From positions 558,001 through 622,000 of the forward strand of contig JAFKGQ010000004.1 of the NCBI GenBank assembly GCA_017307755.1: a stretch of DNA of 64,000 nucleotides. The letters run 5' to 3'. The DNA is from Chitinophagaceae bacterium. GTDB taxonomy: Bacteria; Bacteroidota; Bacteroidia; Chitinophagales; Chitinophagaceae. Below, one piece after another: positions 35,198 to 43,669 of this stretch. Position 1 is the first letter of the stretch, and every line of letters starts with the position of its first letter. The position numbers and the translations under genes were made by a program. A model generated the notes under the pieces. The model did not search any database. It had not been told where the DNA came from and was given only the letters and a program-made list of their open reading frames with translations.

Positions 35198-37126
35198 ATG
35201 AAGCACCTACAAGCTGTCAACAAGTACTTCTGGAGATATCGCTGGCGTTTCCTGTTGGGGCTGATATTTATCATACTTTCCAACTATTTCCGCATCCTCA
35301 CTCCCCAGGTAACGGGCTATGTGGTCAATTCCGTGGAAAAAGAGATCCGGGACAGCGTGGCCGGCAAAAAAACGGCCCAAAACCCCACCTTGCCGAAAGG
35401 TATACCCTCAGAAGACATCACCTCCAACTCCCGGACGGCAGACAGCCACAGGTCCACCCAGGATACAAAGGATACGGCTAATTATGACATCCTGGTAAAG
35501 AAATTCATTCGCGGCATGGACAAGGCCAAACCCTCTTTTGGGGCCAAAGTGGCCATTTGCGGCATCACATTACTGTTACTGGCCCTCATTGGTGGCTTTT
35601 TTATGTTCCTCATGCGTCAGACGATCATTGTCATGAGCCGCCACATAGAGTACGACCAGAAAAAAGCGATCTATGATCATTATCAACTTTTGGACGCCAA
35701 TTTCTATAAGGTCCATTCCACGGGTGACCTGATGAGCCGTATGGCGGAAGATGTCAGCCGGGTACGCATGTACACGGGGCCGGCAGTGATGTACCTGGTC
35801 AACCTGCTTGCTACGATTGCTTTCAGCCTCTTTTTTATGCTGAGAAAAGACCCCTTGCTCAGCCTTTACGTCCTTACCCCCTTACCCATCCTGGCGATCA
35901 CTATTTATTATGTAAATAATATTATCCATAAGCGCAGCGAGCATATCCAGGCGTTGTTGAGCAATCTCACCACCAATGCCCAGGAGTCGTACAGCGGTAT
36001 CCGTGTCATCAAATCCTTTGTCCAGGAAAAGGCTATGTTGCATTTTTTTTCCCACAATAGCGAAGAATATCGCAAGAACGCCGTAGGTCTGGCCAAAGTG
36101 GAATCCATTTACTTCCCTTCCATGGGCTTGATGATTGGCCTAAGTACTCTGTTGGCTATCATGATCGGTGGGCTGTATACCATCTATGGCCGCCATAGCA
36201 CCGACCTGGGGACCATCACCGAATTTGTCATTTATATCACCATGCTCACCTTCCCCGTGAGCGCCATCGGCTGGGTGGCCAGTATCATCCAACGAGCCTC
36301 CGCCTCTCAGAAAAGGCTCAACGAATTCCTGGACACCGTGCCAGGTATACGCAACCCACCGGCGCCCGCTGCGCACAGACTGCAGGGAAATATCAGTTTC
36401 GAGCACGTGGATTTTATCTATCCCAATACAGGGATCCATGCCCTAAAAGATTTCCACCTGGATGTTCGAAGAGGAGAGAAGGTGGTCATCATCGGCAGGA
36501 CAGGGAGTGGCAAGACTACCGTCGCCCAACTGCTCCTTCGTATGTATGACCCCGGCAAGGGCCGTATCCTTATCGATGGCGTTGATTTGCGTCAAATGGA
36601 CCTGCAGGACCTCCGCCGACAGATCAGCTACACTCCCCAGGATACCTTCCTGTTCAGCGATACCGTCATGGGCAATATCCAGTTCGGACTGGAGGGCCCC
36701 GACGAAGAGAAAGTGCGCAGGGCCGCCCGCTATGCCTCCGTCGACAAAGAAATTGAAGGGTTTGCCGCCAAATACGACACGATGATAGGGGAGAGAGGCG
36801 TGACGCTCAGCGGGGGGCAAAAACAACGTATCTCCATCGCCCGCAGCCTTGTCAAAGACCCCGAGATCGTCGTTTTCGATGACTGCCTAAGCGCTGTAGA
36901 TGCTAAGACTGAAAAGGAAATACTTGAAAACTTACATCAATATCTCCAACATAAGACGGCTATCATTATTACCCATCGTATCTTTTCCCTGGTGGGTTTT
37001 GACAGGATCATCGTCCTGGAAGAAGGCCGTATCGTAGAGACGGGCACCCACCAGGAACTTCTTGCCCTCAATGGTTACTATACCTATTTATACGAACAGC
37101 AGCAGCAGGAGAATGTGCAGGAATAG
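35198..37126 (+). CDS. ABC exporter (fused permease and ATPase), MdlA/YheI-like
   Basis: 642 residues in the half-exporter layout. The transmembrane domain (about 15-345) has six helices, with a Ser/Thr/Lys-rich non-membrane insert at about 55-105 between helices 1 and 2 that most relatives lack. The ATPase domain (about 365-630) shows Walker A GRTGSGKT (about 433), Q-loop SYTPQDTFLF, signature LSGGQKQR (about 537), Walker B IVVFDD (about 558-563) and His switch ITHR. The residue after the Walker B Asp is Asp, not the catalytic Glu, followed by CLSAVDAKTE. This D-D-x-LSAVD form is typical of the degenerate subunit of heterodimeric exporters such as YheI/MdlA. No partner gene is adjacent. Substrate unknown; lipid or drug export is likely. 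Confidence 0.92.
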   Translation: MKHLQAVNKYFWRYRWRFLLGLIFIILSNYFRILTPQVTGYVVNSVEKEIRDSVAGKKTAQNPTLPKGIPSEDITSNSRTADSHRSTQDTKDTANYDILVKKFIRGMDKAKPSFGAKVAICGITLLLLALIGGFFMFLMRQTIIVMSRHIEYDQKKAIYDHYQLLDANFYKVHSTGDLMSRMAEDVSRVRMYTGPAVMYLVNLLATIAFSLFFMLRKDPLLSLYVLTPLPILAITIYYVNNIIHKRSEHIQALLSNLTTNAQESYSGIRVIKSFVQEKAMLHFFSHNSEEYRKNAVGLAKVESIYFPSMGLMIGLSTLLAIMIGGLYTIYGRHSTDLGTITEFVIYITMLTFPVSAIGWVASIIQRASASQKRLNEFLDTVPGIRNPPAPAAHRLQGNISFEHVDFIYPNTGIHALKDFHLDVRRGEKVVIIGRTGSGKTTVAQLLLRMYDPGKGRILIDGVDLRQMDLQDLRRQISYTPQDTFLFSDTVMGNIQFGLEGPDEEKVRRAARYASVDKEIEGFAAKYDTMIGERGVTLSGGQKQRISIARSLVKDPEIVVFDDCLSAVDAKTEKEILENLHQYLQHKTAIIITHRIFSLVGFDRIIVLEEGRIVETGTHQELLALNGYYTYLYEQQQQENVQE

Positions 37127-37305
37127 GGGCTCCGTCCTGGTCCCAATTACAAAGGCCAGTCTCATAACGGGAAAGAGATATATCTTTCCGCCTTTCCTGG
37201 TGATGCGGCATAACAAAATGGTCAATATCCCGGCAGTTGGGACGTTTTTCTGTGAAAAGCAGGCTGGTCGCGGCCTAAATCGGTGATATAAATTCTTTTG
37301 TGAAT

Positions 37306-37335
37306 TTTGCTAATTCGAAAACAATACTATATTTG
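37306..37335 (+). promoter_or_regulatory. Bacteroidota-type promoter for the PUR gene
   Basis: A -33 box TTTG (37306-37309) and -7 box TATATTTG (37328-37335) are separated by 18 bp, within the normal 17-23. Transcription would start near 37341, about 38 nt before the GTG start. This is the most complete promoter I find in the window. Confidence 0.65.
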
Positions 37336-37378
37336 TGCTCGGTTCAAATTGTTATTCACAACTGTAAAAAAATTATTT

Positions 37379-37798
37379 GTGGCGTACGACAACAACGAAA
37401 AAAGAATGGAAAGCGTTTACAGCAAGCGCATCAGGGCTGGCAAACGCAGAACGTACTTCTTTGATGTGAGGGCAACACGTAGCAACGACTACTATCTGAC
37501 TATTACCGAAAGCCGTAAGAAATTCAATGAAGATGGGTACGACAGGCACAAGATCTTCCTGTACAAGGAGGACTTCAACAAGTTCCTGAAAGCCCTGACT
37601 GAAGCTGTGGATTACGTAAAGACGGAATTAATGCCAGACTTTGACTTCGACGCCTACAACCATGACAACGTTGCGGAAAACGAAGGACAGGACAACAGCA
37701 GTTCTATCGCTGATGACATCATCGAAGAAGTTCGCCATGTTCCCACTACCTCCCCTAACACTACAACCGCTACCGGAGAAGAAGTAGACAAATGGTAA
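37379..37798 (+). CDS. PUR-family (DUF3276) nucleic-acid-binding protein
   Basis: 139 residues from GTG 37379, chosen because family members begin MAY-D/E-N-N ahead of the conserved core and the promoter leaves only a short leader; ATG 37406 is the alternative. The core YSKRIRAGKRRTYFFDVRAT followed by SNDYYLTITESRKKF and HKIFLYKEDFNKFLKAL is the bacterial PUR domain, which forms a Whirly-like dimer that binds single-stranded DNA and RNA. The C-terminal 40 residues are acidic and Ser/Thr rich. It is monocistronic, with its own promoter and a strong terminator 20 bp after the stop. Bacteroidota carry one such gene; its physiological role is not settled. Confidence 0.93.
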   Translation: MAYDNNEKRMESVYSKRIRAGKRRTYFFDVRATRSNDYYLTITESRKKFNEDGYDRHKIFLYKEDFNKFLKALTEAVDYVKTELMPDFDFDAYNHDNVAENEGQDNSSSIADDIIEEVRHVPTTSPNTTTATGEEVDKW

Positions 37799-37817
37799 CA
37801 TCATAAACTCATTACTA

Positions 37818-37846
37818 AAACCCTTGCAGAGCAAGGGTTTTTTTAT
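37818..37846. terminator. Rho-independent terminator, bidirectional
   Basis: AAACCCTTGC (37818-37827) pairs perfectly with GCAAGGGTTT (37831-37840) around AGA, followed by TTTTA. It ends the PUR transcript. The A-rich start gives a T-run on the minus strand as well, so it may also stop the convergent glycosyltransferase transcript, whose stop codon overlaps its 3' end. Confidence 0.9.
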
Positions 37847-38764
37847 TTAATAAGTCAGGCGGGCTTCCACCTTTTGCAGATAAGCCTGGCTCTCCGGCCG
37901 TAACAGGTGGCGTACTTCTCCGGAGGGTATTTGGCGTACCTCCTTCCATCCTTTCCAAAACCCTTTCCAGTCCCATCCGCTCTTTTTCAGGTATTCGAGA
38001 CTCCACAGCAGGGCAGTAGTATAAAAGTATTTTTTTGGCAGGTATTTCCAGGCGACCCGGCTCTTATTCACCCACATCCCCCGCAGTTTGTCCCGGTGTG
38101 GCAGCCGGCCGGCCGGGGACTCTTTATGCAGGATGGCGACCCGGTGATCATAACAGATATGGAAGCCTGCATCCAGGGCGCGGTAGCTAAGATCATACTC
38201 TTCCATACCATAGAAAAAGTTCTCGGGATAAAAGCCGGCCTGTTCGAATACCTCTCTCCGGATGGCATGGGCGCAGCCGGTGAAATAATACGTTTCAAAA
38301 TGCGGCCAATCCTTTCGTCTGTCAAATTGCTTGTGCGGAAAGGCGGTTTGCTGCAGCCCGCCCGTGTCATAATAAAACACCTTGAAACCTGCAATGCCTG
38401 TGTTCCGTCCCTGCTCTTTTTCTTCTTTGAAAAGGGCGACGATCTGCAGCAAAGCATCCTTATTCCGAAAAAGGGCATCGTCGTCCAGGAATACAAGGAT
38501 GGGGGCGGTACTTTGCCGTATGGCGTAATTACGTCCCCTGGAAACCCCCAGGTTCTCTTCGGTGGCGTAATACCGGAAAGGCCCGCCGGGACGGGCTGCA
38601 ATAAAGGATTCCAGGGCGCTGTAGGAAAGGGAAGAACGATTGTTAACAAAAATCACCTCTTCCACGAGTTGGTGTAGCCCTGTCAGACCGTCGATGTTCT
38701 CTGCCAGCTGCAGGGCGTCCTCCGGCCGGTTGTAGGTAATAATGACGATGCTGAGCGGCTTCAA
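37847..38764 (-). CDS. Glycosyltransferase family 2
   Basis: 305 residues. A GT-A fold is clear: SIVIITYNRPEDALQLAENI at the start (nucleotide-binding strand), VIFVNNRSS, ENLGVSRGRNYAI, and VFLDDDALF with the D-x-D metal motif at about 92-96. The acceptor region has YFTGCAHAIRREVFEQAGFYPENFF followed by GMEEYDLSYRALDAG (the E-D-x-D/E-L motif). The C-terminus is amphipathic with no clear membrane helix. It probably adds a sugar to a surface polysaccharide or lipid. It lies 15 bp after the YfhO-type gene on the same strand, so the two are likely co-transcribed and may work on the same envelope glycan. Confidence 0.92.
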   Translation of the reverse strand: MKPLSIVIITYNRPEDALQLAENIDGLTGLHQLVEEVIFVNNRSSLSYSALESFIAARPGGPFRYYATEENLGVSRGRNYAIRQSTAPILVFLDDDALFRNKDALLQIVALFKEEKEQGRNTGIAGFKVFYYDTGGLQQTAFPHKQFDRRKDWPHFETYYFTGCAHAIRREVFEQAGFYPENFFYGMEEYDLSYRALDAGFHICYDHRVAILHKESPAGRLPHRDKLRGMWVNKSRVAWKYLPKKYFYTTALLWSLEYLKKSGWDWKGFWKGWKEVRQIPSGEVRHLLRPESQAYLQKVEARLTY

Positions 38765-38779
38765 AATACTGTTTTTACT

Positions 38780-41305
38780 TTATGCCTTGGCGCCGGCGGG
38801 CGTGCTCTTGCTTCTTTTCCGCCATTCCGCTACCACCGCGGCAAGCAGCAGCAGGTAGCCGAGGATACCGCACCAAGTAGTGATCTTATCGCCTGTATAA
38901 AAGGACTTGGGTTCAAAGCGGAACTCGATGTTGTGCTCTCCCGCAGGGATAGACATGCCCCGGAGCACATAATCCACACGGATAATGTCTGCCTTGTTGC
39001 CATCAATAAAAGCACTCCAGCCCTTGTCGTAGTAGATCTCGCTAAAGACGGCAAACTGACCCGTCTTTGCGGAAGACTTATAGGTGATCTTGTCGTTCAG
39101 ATTTTCCACCAGCAGGATCTTTGCTGTGGAGTCTTCCATGGGCTGGAATTTCACCAGCGGCTGGTATTTCTGTTGGATGATAGCCGTATCGCGCACATTC
39201 ACACTATCCAGGGCCTTCATTTCTTCGTTACCGTCCTTTACATAATGGAGGCTCTTTACGAACCAGCAGGGGCCAAAGGCGCCGGGGTTGAGTCTTGCTT
39301 CAGGCTGGCCGCTGGGGTTGGGTTGGATAAAATACTTTGTGTTCAGCATATTGAACACCTGCATATTACCTTTCTGCAGCTGATTTTCGATGAGGTCCTC
39401 ATAAAGACCCAGCTTGGCGGGGCTATATCCGCCAATGGAATTGTGATAGTAGGAGGTATGGGAATCCTGGAAAGGGTTGCCTACCGCCTGGTCGTATACG
39501 CGGAAGTTCTTGTCGGGATCGGCCTTGATACGCGTATTCGCTGCCGTGGGCGCCAGTTGGTTTTCATACTCCGCGGCATCTATAAAGCTGTCTTCGTTAA
39601 GGTAACGCCTGCCCACCGCCAGTATATCGAAAGAACTGAGCACCAGTAAACCTCCCAAAAGTATCAGCTGTTGTTTGTATTTGCCTTTTAGATAAAGGGC
39701 GATGAGCGTCACCGCCAGGGCTATCAGTATAAAAGTGCGTAGCAGGTCGCTGCCAAATATCGATTGTCTGTCCGCCCGTATTCCGCTCATCAACGAACCA
39801 GCCAGCTCGGTAGCCTGTTGCAGCGCCTGGGGTGTCTGCTGTCCACGGGACGCCATCTGTACAAACCGCTGTTGGATCATGGCATCGTTCTCACTCCTGT
39901 AGCTGGCCGTGAAGTAAAATCCTGCCGTTACCACCAGCAGACCCGCCGAGATAATCATCACCCGGCGGAACTTCTTCCAAAGCACTGCAGCCGACTCCTG
40001 GCTGCGGACAAGCGCATCGAGCCCCAGCGCACCCAATAAAGGCACACCGAATTGCGGTAGGATCATAGCGATGGTAGGGGCCCTGAATTTGTTGTAATAG
40101 GGAAGGTGATAGAGCAGGAAATCATTGATGGTGGAAAAGTTCTTACCCCATGCCAGGACGATACCCACGATGGTGATGCTTACCAGCCACCACTTTTGCC
40201 AGCCTTTTATAAATACCAGCCCCAGGATGAACAACATCCAGCAAACAGCGCCCAGGTAGGCCGGACCCGCTGTGCCGGGCTGATTGCCCCAATAGCTGTA
40301 GGCATTTGCCATGGCCAGGGCCTGATCTTCGGGTACACCGACTTCCGTCAACTTGTCCGCAAACTTCGAGTTGCCTGTAATAACCTTGCCAAGATCTCCG
40401 GGACCCTGTGCATTCGGCACCAGCAGATTGAACGTTTCCGGTATACCATAGCTCCAATTGAATGCATATTCAGGGCTAAGTCCGCCCTTGCTCATTGTTT
40501 TGCCGGCATTGCCGCCTGTCAGCTCTGTCCTGCCACCCCGCATCGTTTCCTTGGCAAGTTCATTCGTCGGCAGATTCAACACGGCAAGGGACCCAAAGCC
40601 GATGAGGAAGGCGCCTCCCGCAATGGCCACACCGACGAGCAGCGGCTTGATTTCTTTCTTCCGCCAGCTGTCGATGAAATAATATAATGTAAGAAAGCCG
40701 GCGCTGATCAAAGTATAATACACCACCTGTAAGTGACCGGTGCCCACCTGGAACATGGAAAAACAGGTAAGTAAGACAGCGCCCCAAAGCCATTTACGCT
40801 GGTAGATCAGCAACAGGCTGGCGATGACGCCCGGTGCATAAGCGATGGCCTGCATCTTGGTGACATGCCCTACGGCGATGATGATGGGGTCATAGGTGGC
40901 GTAGGCATAGGCCAGCGAAGCGAGCATGCCGATCAAAGGATTGATGCGGAGCACCATACAAAGGATATACATGCATACGCAGGCTGCAAAAAAGTAGCTG
41001 ATGGGCGCCGGCATCCCCAGGGTCAGAATATAGATGAGATAGCCCAACGAGATCTTACTTTGCTGCTCGATGGCAATGTTGTAAGCCGGCATACCGCTGA
41101 ACATACTCTCCGTCCACAAGGGGAAATGACCGTATTTTTCCTTGTACTCCAGGGACTGCTGCACCATGCCCTTATATCCTAACGTATCATGCTGGTTCAC
41201 TACCAAGCCTTCCAGCGCAGGCTTGCAATAAACAATGGCAACGACTAAGAAAACAAGGATAGCTAGGATATGAGGCAACGCTTTTTTCAAAAACGGAGAG
41301 TTCAT
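38780..41305 (-). CDS. YfhO-family membrane protein
   Basis: 841 residues from the ATG at 41305; an upstream extension lacks support and would cross the divergent promoter region. About 12-13 membrane helices occupy residues 10-560, with an early extracytoplasmic loop NQHDTLGYKGMVQQSLEYKEKYGHFPLWTESMFSGMPAY typical of YfhO. The last 270 residues are mostly soluble and extracytoplasmic (FRVYDQAVGNPFQDSHTSYY, DKGWSAFIDGNKADIIRVDYVLRGMSIPAG), and a final helix is at about 805-825. YfhO proteins have a GT-C-like fold and act in glycosylation of lipoteichoic acid or other surface glycans in Firmicutes; in Bacteroidota the substrate is unknown. Placement with a GT2 gene supports an envelope-glycan role. 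Confidence 0.9.
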   Translation of the reverse strand: MNSPFLKKALPHILAILVFLVVAIVYCKPALEGLVVNQHDTLGYKGMVQQSLEYKEKYGHFPLWTESMFSGMPAYNIAIEQQSKISLGYLIYILTLGMPAPISYFFAACVCMYILCMVLRINPLIGMLASLAYAYATYDPIIIAVGHVTKMQAIAYAPGVIASLLLIYQRKWLWGAVLLTCFSMFQVGTGHLQVVYYTLISAGFLTLYYFIDSWRKKEIKPLLVGVAIAGGAFLIGFGSLAVLNLPTNELAKETMRGGRTELTGGNAGKTMSKGGLSPEYAFNWSYGIPETFNLLVPNAQGPGDLGKVITGNSKFADKLTEVGVPEDQALAMANAYSYWGNQPGTAGPAYLGAVCWMLFILGLVFIKGWQKWWLVSITIVGIVLAWGKNFSTINDFLLYHLPYYNKFRAPTIAMILPQFGVPLLGALGLDALVRSQESAAVLWKKFRRVMIISAGLLVVTAGFYFTASYRSENDAMIQQRFVQMASRGQQTPQALQQATELAGSLMSGIRADRQSIFGSDLLRTFILIALAVTLIALYLKGKYKQQLILLGGLLVLSSFDILAVGRRYLNEDSFIDAAEYENQLAPTAANTRIKADPDKNFRVYDQAVGNPFQDSHTSYYHNSIGGYSPAKLGLYEDLIENQLQKGNMQVFNMLNTKYFIQPNPSGQPEARLNPGAFGPCWFVKSLHYVKDGNEEMKALDSVNVRDTAIIQQKYQPLVKFQPMEDSTAKILLVENLNDKITYKSSAKTGQFAVFSEIYYDKGWSAFIDGNKADIIRVDYVLRGMSIPAGEHNIEFRFEPKSFYTGDKITTWCGILGYLLLLAAVVAEWRKRSKSTPAGAKA

Positions 41306-41326
41306 AATATCGGATGAATTATTCCC

Positions 41327-41348
41327 GGCAAAATAATGGTATTTTGCC
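41327..41348. repeat. Perfect 9-bp palindrome in a divergent promoter region
   Basis: GGCAAAATA (41327-41335) and TATTTTGCC (41340-41348) are perfect reverse complements around ATGG. The site lies between the YfhO gene start (41305, minus) and the small membrane protein start (41374, plus). Each arm reads TATTTTG on one strand, close to a -7 box, so it may be overlapping divergent promoters or an operator. Confidence 0.45.
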
Positions 41349-41373
41349 CAGAAATACAGATTTTTGGACAAAT

Positions 41374-41658
41374 ATGAGATTATTGAGACACCTCTCCCGG
41401 GTGGCATTTATTTGTAATATTTGCTATTTGTTGGCCTCTCTGGTCCAGTACATCCCTAACCCCCCTGAAGGAGAAGCGCTCTCAACCATTATCGTATTGG
41501 GCTGGCTGCTGTCCATTCTGGTGAATTTCGTGGTCAATGGGTGGTTGCTGGTGGTATGGGCGTTCAGAAAAGGTTTACTGGATATCCCCCGCTGGCTGTG
41601 GATCGTTAATCTTATTTTTTTAATCGTTCAATTGGTCATCTTATTTATTCGCACATGA
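41374..41658 (+). CDS. Small membrane protein of unknown function
   Basis: 94 residues from ATG 41374. Three hydrophobic helices are visible at about 10-27, 38-60 and 70-90 (VAFICNICYLLASLVQYIP, STIIVLGWLLSILVNFVVNG, LWIVNLIFLIVQLVILFI), joined by short loops with a P-N-P-P turn. I do not recognise the family. Its last 4 bp overlap the start of the queuosine-precursor transporter gene (ATGA), so the two are translated together and the protein may support that transporter or simply share the promoter. Confidence 0.75.
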   Translation: MRLLRHLSRVAFICNICYLLASLVQYIPNPPEGEALSTIIVLGWLLSILVNFVVNGWLLVVWAFRKGLLDIPRWLWIVNLIFLIVQLVILFIRT

Positions 41659-42437
41659 TCCACGGAATACTCAGGGATAAACCTACCCGCCTGTTCATTT
41701 CTTTCACGGCTTTTTTTGTTGCCAATGCCCTCATCGCAGAATGTATCGGCGGGAAACTTTTCTCTTTGGAAAAGGTGCTGGGGCTGGCACCGGCTGATTT
41801 TACCTTTTTTGGGCAAAAACATTTGTCGTTCGACCTTACCTGCGGGGTACTGCTATGGCCCCTGGAATTCGTCATGACGGACATCGTTAACGAGTATTAT
41901 GGCCCCAAGGCTGTGCGTCGTATTTCTTATACAGCGGTTGCCTTAATCTCCTATGCTTTTTTGATGTTTTATGCCGCCATACATATCGCTCCCTCCAATT
42001 TCTGGATCACATCCAAGGCGGACGATGGGATCGCTAATATGCAGGCAGCCTTCAATGGTATTTTTGGTCAGGGGATGTGGATTATTTTTGCCAGTCTGGT
42101 GGCATTCCTTGTCAGCCAGATCGTGGATGTCACCGTATTCCACAAGATAAAGAAGCACACTGGCGAAAAACACGTATGGTTGAGAGCCACCGGTTCCACT
42201 GTCGTCTCCCAACTCGTGGACAGTTTCATCGTGCTTTATATAGCATTTAAGATAGGGAACAACTGGTCATGGCAAAAGGTATTGGCTGTATGTCTGGTGA
42301 ACTATACCTATAAGTTTACGATGGCGATCGTCCTTACTCCTTTGATCTACCTGGTAGAACATCGCATAGAAAAATACCTGGGGCATGAAACCACCCATAA
42401 GATGAAACGGGCCGCAATGGGATTGGAAAATGAATAA
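41655..42437 (+). CDS. yhhQ: Queuosine precursor transporter (YhhQ/VUT family)
   Basis: 260 residues with about six membrane helices. Family features include NALIAECIGGKLF, the loop DLTCGVLLWPLEFVMTDIVNEYYG (P-x-x-F-V-x-x-D-I-x-N-E-Y-Y-G is the signature), and ATGSTVVSQLVDSFIVLYIAF. The transporter imports queuine or preQ1/preQ0 precursors for tRNA queuosine modification. Its length is a little above the E. coli protein. It is the second gene of a two-gene unit with the small membrane protein. I looked for a preQ1 riboswitch upstream and did not find one; the leader is too short. The 3' end faces a convergent GNAT gene 10 bp away. Confidence 0.92.
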   Translation: MIHGILRDKPTRLFISFTAFFVANALIAECIGGKLFSLEKVLGLAPADFTFFGQKHLSFDLTCGVLLWPLEFVMTDIVNEYYGPKAVRRISYTAVALISYAFLMFYAAIHIAPSNFWITSKADDGIANMQAAFNGIFGQGMWIIFASLVAFLVSQIVDVTVFHKIKKHTGEKHVWLRATGSTVVSQLVDSFIVLYIAFKIGNNWSWQKVLAVCLVNYTYKFTMAIVLTPLIYLVEHRIEKYLGHETTHKMKRAAMGLENE

Positions 42438-42446
42438 ACGGACTGC

Positions 42447-42950
42447 TTATACAGGCACTTCCATCACATAATCATTCATAAAGTAATTGTTGCCGATGGG
42501 CACATCTTCTTCTCCGACGACGCTAAACCCCATCTTCTCATAGAACTGACGCGCTTTGTTATAACGATTGACATTCAGCCGCAAGGTCTTTGCGCCTTTT
42601 GCCCGGATGTCGTCGAAGATAAAATGCAGGATCGCCTTTCCCCGGCCCTTGCCTTGCCTGCCCGTCTGCACATAGAGCTTATGCAGCTTGAATATGCCGG
42701 GCTCCCCGGTGGGCCCCCAGGACGCAAAACCGATGGGTTCTTCCTCTTCCTCTACCATGAGAAACCGGTGCTTATCCTCTTTCATCTGTTTGCGCAGCGA
42801 GGCGGGGCTATAGAACAACTTTAGCATATAATCCAGCTGGTGAGGAGGTGTAATATCCTTGTATGCCACAGGCCAGATCTGCTGCGCTAAAAATCCGATG
42901 GTATTGATATCGTCCAGGTCTGCAAATCGAAAAGAGAGGGATGCTTCCAT
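42447..42950 (-). CDS. GNAT-family N-acetyltransferase
   Basis: 167 residues, full length. The order of elements is complete: LSFRFADLDDINTIGFLAQQIWPVAY (strand 1 and helix 1), FLMVEEEEEPIGFASWG, FKLHKLYVQTGRQGKGRGKAI (strand 4 and the acetyl-CoA-binding R-Q-G-K-G-R-G loop), LRLNVNRYNKARQFYEKMGFSVVGEEDVPIG, and FMNDYVMEV. The N-R-Y-N-K-A-R-x-F-Y-E-K-x-G-F block is the common GNAT C-terminal motif. Substrate unknown; small amines or protein N-termini are possible. It is 29 bp from the PrsW gene on the same strand. Confidence 0.93.
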   Translation of the reverse strand: MEASLSFRFADLDDINTIGFLAQQIWPVAYKDITPPHQLDYMLKLFYSPASLRKQMKEDKHRFLMVEEEEEPIGFASWGPTGEPGIFKLHKLYVQTGRQGKGRGKAILHFIFDDIRAKGAKTLRLNVNRYNKARQFYEKMGFSVVGEEDVPIGNNYFMNDYVMEVPV

Positions 42951-42979
42951 AATATATGCCGCACAAAGATAAAGAAGAT

Positions 42980-43669
42980 TTATTTATGAAGCCGGATAGC
43001 CTTCCAGGCCTGCCGTACAGCAATATAAAAACTGGTAAAGGCCCCAAAGGAAAGGATCCCGTCCGATACATAACGTCTGACAACGTGGTGCTGCTGGATA
43101 AAAAGAAAGAAATCAAAGCTCCCGTGTAAGAGCACGACGATTACCAGGCCTTTCCACATCAACCAGACCTTTCGCCGCGGTCTGACTTTTGCCAGACCAA
43201 TATTATATCCCATCAATACGGCGAAGGAAGCATGCGCCGGCACCGACAGGAACATACGGGCCACCCCCGTCTCTACCCCGAATTTCCATACATATTCTAT
43301 ATTCTCCAAGGTCGCAAAGCCCATCCCTATCATCACGGAATAGATCACCCCGTCGAATGGCTCCTGGAAACGCTCCAGCGGATAGGCATACCATCGTAGA
43401 ACGAGGTATTTGCTGCCCTCCTCCGTAAAGGCCACGATGATAAAAGCATACCAGGCAAAGGCAAGGACGGAATGTCTGTAAGGGTCGTCCCGCACGTCCC
43501 CGGCAAACCATTGGATGAGGAGTGGAGGTATAGTCGCACAGATACCCAGTATGAAAGAGATTACCAGATGCCGTACCGACCCGTCATAAAGTCTCCGGAA
43601 GGAATAGATGAACAGGCTGATGGCGATGCCGGGCGCGATGGCTAAGGATAATAATAACAACAACATCAA
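42980..43669 (-). CDS. PrsW-family intramembrane metalloprotease
   Basis: 229 residues, with seven or so membrane helices. The active-site motifs are present: FTEEGSKYLVLRW with Glu83-Glu84 (E-E-x-x-K), FDGVIYSVMIGMGFATLENIEYV (F-D-G-x-x-Y ... G-F-A-x-x-E-N), and the helix with VPAHASFAVLMGYNIG (H-x-x-x-x-x-x-G). PrsW in Bacillus starts site-1 cleavage of the anti-sigma factor RsiW; the Bacteroidota members have unknown substrates. Two FecR anti-sigma factors are encoded in this window, but no link to them is shown. Its start overlaps the stop of the upstream GT-C-like gene by 4 bp. Confidence 0.92.
   Translation of the reverse strand: MMLLLLLSLAIAPGIAISLFIYSFRRLYDGSVRHLVISFILGICATIPPLLIQWFAGDVRDDPYRHSVLAFAWYAFIIVAFTEEGSKYLVLRWYAYPLERFQEPFDGVIYSVMIGMGFATLENIEYVWKFGVETGVARMFLSVPAHASFAVLMGYNIGLAKVRPRRKVWLMWKGLVIVVLLHGSFDFFLFIQQHHVVRRYVSDGILSFGAFTSFYIAVRQAWKAIRLHK

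Noticed and set aside
41306..41373. preQ1 riboswitch ahead of the queuosine-precursor transporter unit
   Set aside because: No preQ1-I or -II aptamer pattern seen, and the space before the first gene is too short and taken up by a palindrome.
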